The notes: generated by a model not told the origin, from the sequence alone. 64,000 bases of DNA from Thiorhodovibrio winogradskyi (GCF_036208045.1 NZ_CP121472.1:3049531-3113530); one strand, 5' to 3'; positions 23,483 through 33,370 are shown, counted from the stretch's first letter. Program-made: numbers and translations.

Positions 23483-23935
23483 TCAATCCGCGGCTACCAC
23501 CTCAATGATGACGTTGGAATCCAGGTCGGCGTGCAGGCGAAGATTGACACTGAACTCGCCGACAGCACGCAGGGGCCCATCGGGGAGACGCACCTCGCTG
23601 CGCATAATCTCGACCTCGGCCGCACTGCTGACCGCCTCGGCAATATCAGCCGTGCCAACCGAACCGAACAATCGGCCCTCATCGCCGGCCTTGCGCCCGA
23701 TGGTCACACGCAGACCATCGAGTTTGGCCTTGCGCGCCTCCGCTGCCGCAAGTGCATCGGCGGCTTCGCGCTCCAGCTCGGCACGACGTTCCTCGAAGGC
23801 TTTGAGATTCTCGGCCGTCGCAGCAACGGCAAAACCACCTGGAAGGAGATAATTGCGCCCATATCCGGGCCGCACGGAAACCTTATCGCCGAGCGCACCC
23901 AGGCCGACGACTTTTTTGAGCAAAATGACATCCAC
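23483..23935 (-). CDS. rplI: 50S ribosomal protein L9
   Basis: A 150-residue large-subunit protein. The N-terminal domain shows MDVILLKKVVGLGALGDKV and GYGRNYLLPGGFA, the rRNA-binding part; a long central helix rich in Glu and Ala (about 42-75) connects to the C-terminal domain with GRLFGSVGTADIAEAV. It is the last gene of the rpsF-rpsR-rplI operon. Confidence 0.98.
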   Translation of the reverse strand: MDVILLKKVVGLGALGDKVSVRPGYGRNYLLPGGFAVAATAENLKAFEERRAELEREAADALAAAEARKAKLDGLRVTIGRKAGDEGRLFGSVGTADIAEAVSSAAEVEIMRSEVRLPDGPLRAVGEFSVNLRLHADLDSNVIIEVVAAD

Positions 23936-24058
23936 AACAGATTCCTCTTAAATGAACGGGCGCAAGCCGTCGCGGCGCACACTGTAATGGTGAGTCTCCA
24001 CCCCTCAGGCTGAATACCTTGGGAATCACAGTGAAGCAACCCGCGTCCACTCGCCTGA

Positions 24059-24283
24059 TCAGTGGCCGTCGGTGTAAGGCAGAAGCGCGAGATACCGGGC
24101 GCGCTTAATCGCGACAGCGAGCTGGCGCTGATAACGCGCCGAGGTACCGGTAATGCGGCTGGGAACAATCTTGCCGGATTCGCTGATAAAAGACTTGAGC
24201 AAATTCAGATCTTTATAATCGATTTCCGCAATTCCTTCGGCGGTGAAACGGCAATAGCGCTTACGGCGAAAAAAACGGGACAT
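24059..24283 (-). CDS. rpsR: 30S ribosomal protein S18
   Basis: A 74-residue small-subunit protein that pairs with S6 on the platform of the 30S subunit. Diagnostic segments are [27 protein letters not shown] and [29 protein letters not shown]. It stands between rpsF and rplI. The priB gene found between rpsF and rpsR in enteric bacteria is absent; the 208-bp gap upstream has no ORF. Confidence 0.98.
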   Translation of the reverse strand: MSRFFRRKRYCRFTAEGIAEIDYKDLNLLKSFISESGKIVPSRITGTSARYQRQLAVAIKRARYLALLPYTDGH

Positions 24284-24491
24284 AACAAAATCCTCGTGAC
24301 CAATGGGGGGGCGATCACTGTCCGATGATCGCTTTAAAATTTCAACACCTAGACGTTTATCGCCTAGATCTTCATGACCGGGATAGGCAATCCCTAAAGA
24401 TCCTTAGGGCGTCGATGATGTGGGACTGAAGAAGCATGGGAAGCGCCGTGATCGGCAAACAAACCAGAACATCTGAGCACTGTTGCTGCTG

Positions 24492-24908
24492 CTACTCCTC
24501 TTCCTCTTCCTCTTCGTTTTCATCATCTGACATTTCGCCGCGGCGGGGCCGACGCTCCGAACGCTCGTCGCCCTGGTCAGGCGAGTCTTCATTACCCTTG
24601 GCGAGAGAGGAGACCTCGGTCACGGGACCATCGCGCTTGACGACCATGTTGCGCATGATGGCGTCGTTATAGCGAAAGGTGTTGACAAGCTCATCAAGCG
24701 CTTCCTGGTCGCACTCAATGTTCATCAGGACATAGTGCGCTTTATGCACTTTATTGATGGGATAGGCGAGCTGACGCCTGCCCCAATCTTCCAGCCGATG
24801 GATTTGGCCGCCGCGGCTCTCAATACCGCCACGGTAGCGCTCGATCATGGCCGGAACCTGTTCGCTCTGGCTTGGATGAACAAGAAAAACTACTTCATAA
24901 TGTCGCAT
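24492..24908 (-). CDS. rpsF: 30S ribosomal protein S6
   Basis: A 138-residue small-subunit protein; [18 protein letters not shown] opens the ferredoxin-like fold, followed by [20 protein letters not shown]. The C-terminal tail is long and ends in a run of glutamates, as in proteins modified by RimK-type glutamylation, although here the glutamates are encoded. It is the first gene of the rpsF-rpsR-rplI operon. A roughly 115-nt leader separates it from the predicted promoter; such leaders often bind the S6-S18 complex for feedback control, but I could not confirm the structure. Confidence 0.97.
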   Translation of the reverse strand: MRHYEVVFLVHPSQSEQVPAMIERYRGGIESRGGQIHRLEDWGRRQLAYPINKVHKAHYVLMNIECDQEALDELVNTFRYNDAIMRNMVVKRDGPVTEVSSLAKGNEDSPDQGDERSERRPRRGEMSDDENEEEEEEE

Positions 24909-25025
24909 GAAAGCTCCTCATGGATAGGAAGCCTCCCGTCTCCATCCATGGACCTGGCACAAAGCCACGTCCAAATCTGGACCGGTGAGGCAAGGAGTGA
25001 TCGCTTAAATTCAGCAAAGCCGTGC

Positions 25026-25054
25026 ATTATGGCTGCTTTATGTCAGACTGTAAA
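25026..25054 (-). promoter_or_regulatory. Predicted sigma-70 promoter of the rpsF operon
   Basis: On the minus strand, TTTACA (-35, 25049-25054) and CATAAT (-10, 25026-25031) are separated by exactly 17 bases. It faces rpsF, about 118 bp upstream of its start. Match to consensus and position are the evidence. Confidence 0.6.
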
Positions 25055-25183
25055 TGAGGTTTTTTATCGCCCTGGCGCTAGATGATCGAGCAGCGTCAGA
25101 GCACATTGGCGCACTCTCCCGGAGTATCATGAGCCGGCGGCACAAGAATACCCCCCAAACCCCAAAGCATCCTCCTTCAGACC

Positions 25184-25690
25184 ATGGCCAAAGTCCTGTT
25201 GAGCGCGATCACCAGCCTGTTTCTTGGCGGCTGCCTGGCCTCTTCGCCCCAGATCCACTCACAGGAGTCCTATCGCGGCCCTCTGATCGCCGCCATCGCA
25301 CCCATCGGCGGCCAAGTCGATCAGGTGACCGGATGGGTCTTGCGCCACAAAGTTGAACAAGGACTGGCAGAACAGATTCGTGCCGCGGCAATTTTTTCAG
25401 CCGTGGAGGAAATCCCCTCGGCCTCGGCGCCAAACGAGGCCGAAATCATCATCGAGCCGAGCTTTTTGCAGCAAGCCGGTCTCACCCGGTCCCATAAGGA
25501 CAAATCCGAACTCGCCGTCCATCTGAACGTGCGTAGAAAAACAACTGGAGTGGTCGCACTCGATCAGGATTATCGCGTCCCCTGCCCTTCATGCGCGCTT
25601 GGCAGAGTGGATCCACAGGCCATGCAGGCGCTGACCAAGGCGATCAATACCGACTTGAAGCGAGAATTTGGCAGGCGCCCCGCAGGCTAG
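25184..25690 (+). CDS. Predicted lipoprotein, hypothetical
   Basis: A 168-residue exported protein. The N-terminus has a short signal segment ending in the lipobox LFLGGC, so the mature protein would start at the cysteine near residue 17 and be lipid-anchored. The rest is a small mixed domain containing PCPSCALGRVDP, a CXXC-like pair that may be redox-active or structural. It converges with the flavoprotein gene at 25774. I do not recognise the family. Confidence 0.75.
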   Translation: MAKVLLSAITSLFLGGCLASSPQIHSQESYRGPLIAAIAPIGGQVDQVTGWVLRHKVEQGLAEQIRAAAIFSAVEEIPSASAPNEAEIIIEPSFLQQAGLTRSHKDKSELAVHLNVRRKTTGVVALDQDYRVPCPSCALGRVDPQAMQALTKAINTDLKREFGRRPAG

Positions 25691-25773
25691 CGGGCAGGAC
25701 ATTGAACAGGGCTAACTGGGGGGAAGGTTGTGTTGCAACTAGATGTTCGCTCGCCGGTGGTTCGATAAAGGCC

Positions 25774-26907
25774 TTAGCGGTATTGGCGCAGGTAGTTCCA
25801 TTCGTAAAAACGCTTCATCCAATGAAAAACGCGGGAATTTGGCAGAACCAGATTATGTTTTTCGTTGCGCGCCACCAACATCGCCTGGTCGTTTGCGTCA
25901 AGAATGCACAGCAACTCGACTTTAAACCCGACCCGCGGTGACTCACCACGCAGCTCGGCAACCAGATTGCGAGCGGCGGCCCGGGCTTGAAGATCGGCCA
26001 TGTGAGCTTGCTTGGGCATCCAATCCGGGCCCGGGAAACTACCGGAATCACCCGCGACATAGACGCGCTCGACGCCGGGCACCCGACACTGGGCATCGGC
26101 CTGCAGCAATCCGCCGGGGGAGCGCGGCAGCGAGCTGTTGTCAAACCAGGCATTCCCCGTCATACCGGGCATGAAAACAATCATATCGGCATCGAAACTG
26201 CCGCCCTCGGTTGTGACCTGACGTTCGCTAAAGCCCTTGAGTGCCTGACCCAGGTGGGTTTCGATGCCGACGCGCGCCATTTGCGCGAGCAGTTTGTCCA
26301 CCGCCTTGGGCCCAAGCCGATTACCCGGCCGGGGAGCTGGTGTGAAAAACACCAAACGAAATCGATCCCGACGTCCCTCGGCGCGCAACTGGCGGTCGAG
26401 CCCGAACAGGAACTCAAAAATCGGCCCGCCGCGCATGGACGCAGGTTCCTTGGGGTTGCCGGAAAAGCCCATGGCCACAGTGCCGCCATCCATGGCCTTG
26501 AGCCGTTCACGGATCTTCTCGGCCGCGGCGATCCCCTCGCAGGGTGTGATGGCATGCTCTATGCCAGGCAGCTTTTTGATGAAGCGCCCGCCACTGGCAA
26601 TGATCAGACCATCATTTTCGACTGGACCAGCCGTGGTTTCGAGTATCCGACCATTATCATTCAGCCCGGTGGCCTCGGCGGCATGGTGAGTCGCGCGCAT
26701 GCGCCTAAAAAATGGCCGCAGATCAATGCGCAGTTGCTCGGCCGTGCGCAATCCGGAAGGAATCCAGATAAGCCCGGGCAGATAGACGAATTCCGGCCTC
26801 GGACTTACCAGGGTAATGTCGGCATCGATCACGGACTTCCGCAACCATTGTGTCGCGGTCAGTGCACCGAAGCCCGAACCAACAATAGTGATGCGTTTCG
26901 CTGCCAT
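25774..26907 (-). CDS. FAD-dependent oxidoreductase of the NDH-2 / sulfide:quinone reductase superfamily
   Basis: A 377-residue two-dinucleotide-domain flavoprotein. The FAD-binding Rossmann motif VGSGFGALTATQWL opens the protein, PGLIWIPSGLR and LIIASGGRFIKKLPG follow, and YVAGDSGSFPGPDWMPKQAH is the second FAD contact. The C-terminal stretch MKRFYEWNYLRQYR is amphipathic and may bind the membrane. Only three cysteines are present (about 123, 274 and 334), so the cysteine pair used by classical sulfide:quinone reductases near positions 160 and 356 is not obvious. A quinone reductase of unknown donor is the safest description. Confidence 0.82.
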   Translation of the reverse strand: MAAKRITIVGSGFGALTATQWLRKSVIDADITLVSPRPEFVYLPGLIWIPSGLRTAEQLRIDLRPFFRRMRATHHAAEATGLNDNGRILETTAGPVENDGLIIASGGRFIKKLPGIEHAITPCEGIAAAEKIRERLKAMDGGTVAMGFSGNPKEPASMRGGPIFEFLFGLDRQLRAEGRRDRFRLVFFTPAPRPGNRLGPKAVDKLLAQMARVGIETHLGQALKGFSERQVTTEGGSFDADMIVFMPGMTGNAWFDNSSLPRSPGGLLQADAQCRVPGVERVYVAGDSGSFPGPDWMPKQAHMADLQARAAARNLVAELRGESPRVGFKVELLCILDANDQAMLVARNEKHNLVLPNSRVFHWMKRFYEWNYLRQYR

Positions 26908-26946
26908 GGTGAGGGCCTGTCAGTCCAGAGTCTAGATGTCTCGGGC

Positions 26947-27288
26947 TCAAGCGTCTGGCGATTCGTCCAGCTCGCCCGACTTTGCCGTCTCGGCCAACTC
27001 GGCCTCAAAGGCGAGGTTGACACGATCACGCAATTCTTTACCAGGTTTAAAATGTGGCACATGCTTGCCCGAGAGCGCAACCGAATCTCCGGTTTTAGGA
27101 TTACGCCCCACCCGCGGCGGACGATAGTGCAGGGAAAAGCTCCCAAAACCGCGAATTTCAATACGCTCGCCAGAGGCAAGGGCGGTACTCATGCATTCAA
27201 GGATGCAGCGCACCGCAAGCTCCACGTCCTTGTAGGCCAGGTGGTTCTGTCCGGCGGACAGAGCCTCAATCAGCTCGGATTTCATCAT
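26947..27288 (-). CDS. ihfB: Integration host factor subunit beta
   Basis: A 113-residue DNA-bending protein of the HU/IHF family. [11 protein letters not shown] at the start matches the beta subunit, [25 protein letters not shown] contains the DNA-intercalating arm with the conserved proline, and [13 protein letters not shown] follows. The C-terminal acidic extension after about residue 95 is longer than in E. coli. It stands downstream of rpsA as in most gammaproteobacteria. Confidence 0.97.
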   Translation of the reverse strand: MMKSELIEALSAGQNHLAYKDVELAVRCILECMSTALASGERIEIRGFGSFSLHYRPPRVGRNPKTGDSVALSGKHVPHFKPGKELRDRVNLAFEAELAETAKSGELDESPDA

Positions 27289-27391
27289 AGCGGGTGATCT
27301 TCCGTCCTTGGCGGGGGCAGCCCAGATGACTGGGCTCCACCGCCCACCACAGTCGCCAAAACAGGGAATGAGGCCGGGGCATCTAGTGGCA

Positions 27392-29071
27392 TCAATCCCT
27401 CTGGGCTTCCTCCATCTGCTGTTTCAGGATGTCGCCAAGTGTTGCGGTACCTGCCTGGGCCTCGCTAGCGTAGCCCTTGATGGCCGCCTGCTCATCGGCG
27501 GCATCCTTGGCCTTGATCGACAAGGAAATGGTGCGGTTCTTGCGGTCCACGCCGACAAACTTGGCCTCGACCTCTTCATCGGGCTTGAGCACCGAGCGCG
27601 CATCCTCGATCCGGTCACGCGAAATCTCGGAGGCACGCAGATAGCCCTCGACGCCCTCGGCCAAAGCGATGGTCGCGCCCTTGGCGTCGACCTCAAGAAC
27701 CTTGCCCTTAACAATGCTGCCTTTTTCGTGCAGGGCCACAAAGCTGGAGAAGGGGTCTTTATCGAGTTGCTTGACGCCAAGAGAGATACGCTCGCGCTCC
27801 GGGTCGACCGAGAGCACGACGGTTTCGAGCACATCGCCTTTCTTATAGTTACGCAGCGAATCCTCGCCGGATTCGTCCCAGGAGATGTCGGAGAGATGCA
27901 CCAAGCCATCGATACCGCCGTCAAGCCCGATAAAAATACCAAAGTCGGTAATGGACTTAATCTGGCCGCTAACGTGATCACCCTTCTTGTGGGTGGCCGA
28001 GAACTCATCCCAGGGATTGGTCTGGCACTGCTTGATGCCAAGGGAGATGCGCCGACGCTCCTCGTCGATGTCGAGCACCATGACCTCGACCTCGTCGCCC
28101 AGGGAGACCACCTTGCTTGGATGGATGTTCTTATTGGTCCAGTCCATCTCGGAGACGTGCACCAAGCCCTCGACCCCCTCCTCGATCTCTACGAAGCAGC
28201 CGTAGTCGGCGATGTTGGTCACCTTGCCGAACACGCGGGTACTCTCCGGATAGCGCCGCGCGATATTGACCCAAGGATCCTCGCCCATTTGCTTGAGTCC
28301 CAGGGAGACGCGCTGGCGGTCACGGTCGAACTTGAGCACCTTGACCATGACCTCCTGGCCAATCTCGACCACCTCGGAGGGATGCTTGACGCGCCGCCAG
28401 GCCATGTCGGTGATGTGCAGCAGGCCGTCGATACCGCCGAGATCCAGGAAGGCACCGTAATCGGTCAGGTTCTTGACCACACCCATTAGCTCGACGCCTT
28501 CCTCGAGCTTGTCGAGCAACGCATCGCGCTCGGCGCTGTACTCTTCCTCGACCACGGCGCGGCGCGAGACCACCACGTTATTGCGGCGGCGATCCAGCTT
28601 GATGACCTTGAACTCCAGGTCCTTGCCTTCCAGATAGGCGGTGTCGCGCACCGGGCGCACATCGACCAGGGAGCCAGGCAAGAAGGCCCGCACGCTGCCG
28701 AGCTCGACCGTGAAACCGCCCTTGACCTTGCCGTTGATCATGCCAGTGACGGTGGCGCCATCCTCGAAGGCTGTCTCGAGCGTATCCCAGGCGGCAAAGC
28801 GCTTGGCCTTTTCACGCGACAGACGGGTGACACCGAAGCCATCCTCGACCGCGTCGAGCGCGACCTGGACATCGTCACCAATGGCAACCTCAAGTTCGCC
28901 CTCGGGTGACAGAAACTGGCTGCGAGGGATGATCCCCTCGGACTTGAGGCCGGCATTGACGATCACCGAATCTCCGGTGATGTCGACGACCTGCCCGGTG
29001 ATGATGGTACCGGGCTGGAGTTGGGTGTTGTTCAGGCTCTCTTCAAAGAGGTCGGCAAAGCTTTCGGTCAT
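27392..29071 (-). CDS. rpsA: 30S ribosomal protein S1
   Basis: A 559-residue mRNA-binding ribosomal protein with six S1 (OB-fold) motifs. The first two bind the ribosome and the last four bind RNA; motifs such as [20 protein letters not shown] and [20 protein letters not shown] recur. The start [13 protein letters not shown] at 29071 is the family start; a frame extending to 29143 is discounted. There is no strong Shine-Dalgarno sequence, which is normal for rpsA. A terminator-like hairpin upstream separates it from cmk. Confidence 0.98.
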   Translation of the reverse strand: MTESFADLFEESLNNTQLQPGTIITGQVVDITGDSVIVNAGLKSEGIIPRSQFLSPEGELEVAIGDDVQVALDAVEDGFGVTRLSREKAKRFAAWDTLETAFEDGATVTGMINGKVKGGFTVELGSVRAFLPGSLVDVRPVRDTAYLEGKDLEFKVIKLDRRRNNVVVSRRAVVEEEYSAERDALLDKLEEGVELMGVVKNLTDYGAFLDLGGIDGLLHITDMAWRRVKHPSEVVEIGQEVMVKVLKFDRDRQRVSLGLKQMGEDPWVNIARRYPESTRVFGKVTNIADYGCFVEIEEGVEGLVHVSEMDWTNKNIHPSKVVSLGDEVEVMVLDIDEERRRISLGIKQCQTNPWDEFSATHKKGDHVSGQIKSITDFGIFIGLDGGIDGLVHLSDISWDESGEDSLRNYKKGDVLETVVLSVDPERERISLGVKQLDKDPFSSFVALHEKGSIVKGKVLEVDAKGATIALAEGVEGYLRASEISRDRIEDARSVLKPDEEVEAKFVGVDRKNRTISLSIKAKDAADEQAAIKGYASEAQAGTATLGDILKQQMEEAQRD

Positions 29072-29154
29072 GAGCGTGGAAGTTCCCGGCGTTCTCGCCT
29101 CGCTCCGGCGGTTGATCGATTTGATGCGAATCAACACGTTCACGGAGGGTTAGG

Positions 29155-29188
29155 TTAAAAAAACAAGCCGGCGGATGCGGCCGCCGGC
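29155..29188 (-). terminator. Rho-independent terminator after cmk
   Basis: On the minus strand a perfect 9-bp GC stem (AGCCGGCGG with CCGCCGGCT, six-base loop; 29165-29188) is followed by TTGTTTTTTAA. It lies between cmk and rpsA and would end cmk transcripts or attenuate reading into rpsA. Confidence 0.8.
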
Positions 29189-29235
29189 TACCTTTGCGAC
29201 GATTTGTGTTTACATCACAGTCAAACATTAGCGAA

Positions 29236-29979
29236 TCAGGTGATCAGCCAAGGCAGGGAGCGACGCACCGCATCCATCACAGAGTTGAAGACGGCGTCAA
29301 TCGACATCCTCGTCGTATCCATGACCACGGCATCATCAGCCGCGACCAGGGGACTCAGCGCCCGCTGCTGATCACGCTGGTCGCGCTCGCGCAAATCATC
29401 GGTCAAGTCGACTAGATTAGCATCCACACCTTTGTCATTCAACTGTTTATAGCGCCGGTTCGCGCGCTCCTTTAGGCTCGCGTCCAGATAGAACTTGAGC
29501 GGTGCGGATGCGAAGACCACTGTGCCCATGTCACGACCGTCCGCCACCAACCCGGGTGGGCGGACGGCATTGCGCTGCCAGTCAAGCATGGCAGCACGCA
29601 CAGGCGCATGGCGAGCCACCCGCGAGGCGGCGGCGGCGGCGGTTTCAGTGCGAATCGCGGATGAAATATCGTCACCTTCCAGCAGCAGGCGCTGCCCGGC
29701 AAAACGCAGATCAAGCCGCCCCGCCAGTTGGCCGAGTGCCTCGCCATCATCGAGATCGACGCCTGCCGCCATGGCGGCATGACCAAGCCCACGATACAGA
29801 GCGCCACTGTCCAACAAATGCCAACCCAAGCGTTCCGCCAGCTTGGCGGCGATGGTGCCCTTACCGCAACCTGATGGCCCGTCGATTGTGATGACTGGTG
29901 TGATGACCGGCGTAATGACCGGTGTAATAACGGAGGTGCCAGCAGGCACTGCTGATGATTTGTCCTCGGATGACATCAT
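29236..29979 (-). CDS. cmk: Cytidylate kinase with N-terminal VITP repeat
   Basis: Phosphorylates CMP and dCMP using ATP. With the ATG at 29979 the protein has 247 residues, against about 225 for the usual enzyme. The P-loop is IDGPSGCGKGTIAAKLAE, and the CMP-binding part shows LDSGALYRGL, VADGRDMGTVVF and REDQRD-like RERDQRDQQRA. The extra length lies before the P-loop: the beta-1 strand VIT is preceded by three further VITP units made by a 12-bp tandem repeat. The frame stays open upstream over the end of aroA, but that part is not coding. Confidence 0.94.
   Translation of the reverse strand: MMSSEDKSSAVPAGTSVITPVITPVITPVITIDGPSGCGKGTIAAKLAERLGWHLLDSGALYRGLGHAAMAAGVDLDDGEALGQLAGRLDLRFAGQRLLLEGDDISSAIRTETAAAAASRVARHAPVRAAMLDWQRNAVRPPGLVADGRDMGTVVFASAPLKFYLDASLKERANRRYKQLNDKGVDANLVDLTDDLRERDQRDQQRALSPLVAADDAVVMDTTRMSIDAVFNSVMDAVRRSLPWLIT
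29887..29931 (-). repeat. 12-bp tandem repeat coding (VITP)3VIT in cmk
   Basis: Read on the minus strand, 15 codons spell Val-Ile-Thr-Pro three times, then Val-Ile-Thr running into the P-loop. The DNA units differ only at a few third positions. In-frame slippage of the beta-1 strand codons explains it. Confidence 0.9.
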
Positions 29980-30025
29980 TGGCTGAGTGGTCTGACGAAG
30001 GTTAAGCCCCCTGGATCGGCAGGCA

Positions 30026-31363
30026 TTAGTCGTAGCGCTCCACAATTTCCAGACCCGCCTCGGCGGCCAGTGCGGCATAACGCGGGAAAGAGGTGTTGAC
30101 ATTGGCACAGTTTCGCACCTCGATTGGCGCGGACGCCCGCAGCGCCGCCATCGCGAACGCCATGGCCACGCGGTGGTCGCCATGACTATCAACACTCCCG
30201 CCCTGAAATGCATTGCCCAAAGAGGATCCGCCCAGAATGCGCATCCCATCCGGCAGCGGCTCAGCCTCGACTCCCAGCGCTTGGAGCCCCTTTGCCATGC
30301 TCTGGATGCGGTCGCTTTCCTTGACCCGCAGTTCCTCGGCCCCGCGCAACAGGGTTTCCCCCTCGGCACAGGCCGCGGCGATAAAAATCGCCGGGAACTC
30401 ATCGATCGCCAGCGGCACCAGCTCCGTTGGAATCCGAATGCCTTTCAAGGCGGCGGCGCGCACATGCAAATCGGCCACCGGCTCACCGCCCTGCTCGCGC
30501 GGGTTAAGCAAGTCGATCTCGGCGCCCATGGCCTTGAGAATCTCGATCACCCCGGTGCGGGTGGGATTCACTCCCACGCCTGTCAAGGTCAGGTCACTGT
30601 CAGCGGCGATACTGGCCCCGATCAGAAAAAAGGCCGCGGAAGAAATATCACCTGGCACGGCAATAGTGCCGCCGCTCAGACGTTGCCCGCCCCGCACGCA
30701 AATACAAGCACCATCCTGGTGGACGGCATAACCGAAAGCACGCAGCATCCGCTCGGTATGGTCACGGGTGGGCGCCGGCTCAATCACACAAGTCTCGCCC
30801 TGGGCGTAGAGACCGGCGAGCAGCACACTTGACTTGACCTGTGCGCTGGCCACCGGCATCGCATAGCGGATGCCGCGCAGCCCTTCGGCCGCTTGCAGCA
30901 GCAGCGGCGCAGTCCCCTCGGCGCTGGTGGTGATGCGCGCGCCCATCTCGGCCAAGGGCTCTGTCACGCGCCGCATGGGCCGCCGCGTCAGCGAGGGGTC
31001 ACCGACAAGTTCACTCGCGAAGTACTGGCCACTCAGCAGCCCGGTCAGCAGCCGCATGGATGTCCCGGAGTTGCCCATGTCAAGCGGCGCCCGCGCTGGT
31101 CGCAGGCCATGCAGGCCAACGCCCCGCACCAGCAACTGCCCCAGATCCGGCCCCTCGATCACGACTCCAAGCTGACGAAATGCCTTGAGCGTGGCGAGAC
31201 TGTCGGCTCCTTCAAGAAAACCCGAGATACGACTTTCACCATCCGCGATGGCGCTCAACATCACTGCCCGGTGGGAAATGGATTTATCACCAGGCACGGC
31301 AATGCGCCCCGTGAGTTTTCCGCCCGGCATCAGATCGAAGCGCAATTCATGCTGAGCTGTCAC
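30026..31363 (-). CDS. aroA: 3-phosphoshikimate 1-carboxyvinyltransferase (EPSP synthase)
   Basis: Joins phosphoenolpyruvate and shikimate 3-phosphate in aromatic amino-acid synthesis. From the proposed GTG start the protein has 445 residues. Signatures are PGDKSISHRAVMLSAIADG (about 23-41), LDMGNSGTSMRLLTGLLSGQ (about 91-110) and RVKESDRIQSM with DHRVAMAFAMAAL near the end. AAGGAG lies 11 bases before the GTG at 31363. An ATG at 31447 in the same frame is an alternative but adds 28 residues foreign to the family. It precedes cmk by 46 bp, the usual aroA-cmk-rpsA-ihfB order. Confidence 0.95.
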   Translation of the reverse strand: MTAQHELRFDLMPGGKLTGRIAVPGDKSISHRAVMLSAIADGESRISGFLEGADSLATLKAFRQLGVVIEGPDLGQLLVRGVGLHGLRPARAPLDMGNSGTSMRLLTGLLSGQYFASELVGDPSLTRRPMRRVTEPLAEMGARITTSAEGTAPLLLQAAEGLRGIRYAMPVASAQVKSSVLLAGLYAQGETCVIEPAPTRDHTERMLRAFGYAVHQDGACICVRGGQRLSGGTIAVPGDISSAAFFLIGASIAADSDLTLTGVGVNPTRTGVIEILKAMGAEIDLLNPREQGGEPVADLHVRAAALKGIRIPTELVPLAIDEFPAIFIAAACAEGETLLRGAEELRVKESDRIQSMAKGLQALGVEAEPLPDGMRILGGSSLGNAFQGGSVDSHGDHRVAMAFAMAALRASAPIEVRNCANVNTSFPRYAALAAEAGLEIVERYD

Positions 31364-31700
31364 TACGATGGCGCTCCTTGAATGTGCATCCAGAGGCAAG
31401 ATCCTGGATGATGAAATTGCTGTTTCACGGTTCTTTTTGTCCTGCATCAGCACCCCGAAGGATGAAAATGCGGTTTCAGGGTCAGTTTCCGGGTCAACAA
31501 GTTGCCTAAGCGCCCATGCACAGGTGGATGTCACCCTTGGCGAGGCTCCAACCCGGCAAAAATAGCGGAATACCCGCGTGCTGTAAACGCGCACCGCCGC
31601 CAAAGGCATTTGACCACCGCGACCGGGCAGTCCCAGCCATACCTGCTAAGATGCGAGCAGAGGACCGCGACCGCGGCAACACCCAATTAACTAGCACCCC
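31364..31700. other. Divergent intergenic region, no gene seen
   Basis: This 337-bp gap lies between aroA and the divergent gene at 31785. It has a near-repeat, GTTTCAGGGTCAGTTTCCGGGTC, at about 31471-31493 in two halves, but no ORF or RNA gene that I can support. Confidence 0.5.
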
Positions 31701-31784
31701 ATGGATTTCAGACGACCGATGTATAGATCTCGCCCTCGACCACAGGCCATAGCACTCCCACGACCAAACGCGACATTGCCAAAC

Positions 31785-32231
31785 ATGGCACTGCCGCTCA
31801 TCCTTGGCCTGCTCGGTTTTGCATCCATCTCGGATGCCGAGAAGCCACCCGCGCCAACGCGCCTGACACTTGTGTGCGTCGAGCAACCCGCGCGACAGGT
31901 CACCTTCGACGGGGAAGGTCAGGTCAAGTACACAGAAATCGCGCCTGAGCACCAAGATCCCGTCACCCTGACCCTGATCAAGATTGCCCCCGGCGAGGAT
32001 TACGAGATCGAGCCCGCGCGCATTGAAAGCAGCGCGGACTGGCTCAATCGCACCCGGGCTCTGTGGTCACGCGGAAACCAGGTTGCTGCCGACAACGGTC
32101 GCCTGCGCATTGATCTGGTCAAGAACCGACTCTTTATCACCGAGGCCAAGACCGACGGCAACGCGGATTTTCGCCGTTTTGATTGCGAAGATGTCGCCAC
32201 CGATTCGCCAGATAGCCACGGGAGTGAGTAG
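31785..32231 (+). CDS. Small exported protein, hypothetical
   Basis: From the ATG at 31785 this gives 148 residues beginning with a signal-like segment MALPLILGLLGFASISDA; an ATG at 31701 would add 28 mostly basic residues and hide it. The mature part is rich in beta-strand pattern, with two cysteines far apart (LVCVEQ and RFDCED) that could pair in the periplasm. It ends 21 bp before rnt on the same strand. No family recognised. Confidence 0.65.
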   Translation: MALPLILGLLGFASISDAEKPPAPTRLTLVCVEQPARQVTFDGEGQVKYTEIAPEHQDPVTLTLIKIAPGEDYEIEPARIESSADWLNRTRALWSRGNQVAADNGRLRIDLVKNRLFITEAKTDGNADFRRFDCEDVATDSPDSHGSE

Positions 32232-32252
32232 CGCCAGTCGCGGCCCGCACCC

Positions 32253-32882
32253 ATGGACTCCGAACACCAGGATCAAAGCCCAATCGCCCACCGCTTTCGC
32301 GGTTTTTTACCCGTGGTGGTCGATGTGGAAACCGCCGGCTTCGACCACCAACGCCATGCCCTGCTTGAGATCGCGGCCATCATCATCCAGATGAATGACC
32401 AAGGTTGGCTTGAGCCCGGGCCAACCATCGCCTGCCATGTGCTGCCCTTTCACAATGCCGAACTCGATCCGCGGGCACTTGCCTTTAATAAGATCGATCC
32501 CTATCACCCCTTTCGCGACGCTGTCGCCGAGAGCGACGCACTGAAGCAGATCTTGAATCCGGTGCGCAAGGCCGTCAGGACCAATGCCTGCAACCGCGCC
32601 ATTTTAGTCGGCCACAACGCACATTTCGACCTTGGCTTCCTGAAAGCCGCCGTCGAGCGCACCGGATTCAAGCGCAATCCGTTTCATGCCTTCAGCGTTT
32701 TCGACACTGTTTCCTTGGCGGGGCTTGCCTACGGCCAGACGGTTCTCGCCAAGGCGGCCCGCGCCGCCGGACTTGACTGGGACGACAGCGAGGCCCACTC
32801 GGCCATCTACGACGCCGAGCAAACTGCCCGATTATTTTGCCGCATTCTCAACCAATGCCACGAACGTGGCTTGCCCCTATAA
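32253..32882 (+). CDS. rnt: Ribonuclease T
   Basis: A 3'-5' exoribonuclease that trims the 3' ends of tRNA and other stable RNAs; a homodimer of the DEDDh exonuclease family. The 209 residues contain all DEDDh motifs: Exo [13 protein letters not shown] (about 20-31), Exo [14 protein letters not shown] (about 121-132) and Exo [16 protein letters not shown] (about 180-192) with catalytic His and Asp. Confidence 0.95.
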   Translation: MDSEHQDQSPIAHRFRGFLPVVVDVETAGFDHQRHALLEIAAIIIQMNDQGWLEPGPTIACHVLPFHNAELDPRALAFNKIDPYHPFRDAVAESDALKQILNPVRKAVRTNACNRAILVGHNAHFDLGFLKAAVERTGFKRNPFHAFSVFDTVSLAGLAYGQTVLAKAARAAGLDWDDSEAHSAIYDAEQTARLFCRILNQCHERGLPL

Positions 32883-32949
32883 ACACAGGCGAGCAAGCCA
32901 AGCCCCCTTCGCGGCCGCTTCCGGCGCCTGCTTGAAGACAGCGCGTTGA

Positions 32950-33282
32950 TCAGCCGGCCTCGGGCTGTTTGGCCGCCGCTGCTTCCATCATCGACTTGAG
33001 CTCGCCGGACTGATGCAGCTCGAGGGTGATATCACAACCGCCGATGAGTTCACCATCGACGTATATCTGCGGGAAGGTCGGCCAATCCGCGTAGCGCGGC
33101 AGATGTTCGAAAATATCCGGGTCCTGCAGCACGTTGACGAAAGCAAAAGGCACACCGCAATCAGAGAGCGCCTGAGCCGCGCGCATGGAAAAGCCACATT
33201 GTGGAAATTGTGGCGTTCCCTTCATGTAGATCACCACCGGATTACCCTTCACCTGCTGATCGATTCGTTCTAGCACATCCAT
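32950..33282 (-). CDS. grxD: Monothiol glutaredoxin
   Basis: A 110-residue glutaredoxin of the Grx4 type, which carries a [2Fe-2S] cluster at a dimer interface and takes part in iron-sulfur delivery. The CGFS active site is seen in TPQFPQCGFSMRAAQ (about 22-36), followed by NVLQDPDIFEHL, the cis-proline motif WPTFPQIYVDGELIGGCDI. The ATG at 33282 matches the family start. It is followed downstream only by the convergent rnt. Confidence 0.95.
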   Translation of the reverse strand: MDVLERIDQQVKGNPVVIYMKGTPQFPQCGFSMRAAQALSDCGVPFAFVNVLQDPDIFEHLPRYADWPTFPQIYVDGELIGGCDITLELHQSGELKSMMEAAAAKQPEAG

Positions 33283-33370
33283 CCCGAGCACCTCGTTGCA
33301 ATGAATAACGGGGTCAGAGGTCGGGCCAACTGTTCGATGAATCAAGCCACGTGATTTTGGTTGCGCAACA

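Noticed and set aside
24284-24491. A possible priB gene between rpsF and rpsR
   Set aside because: The gap holds no open frame with PriB features on either strand.
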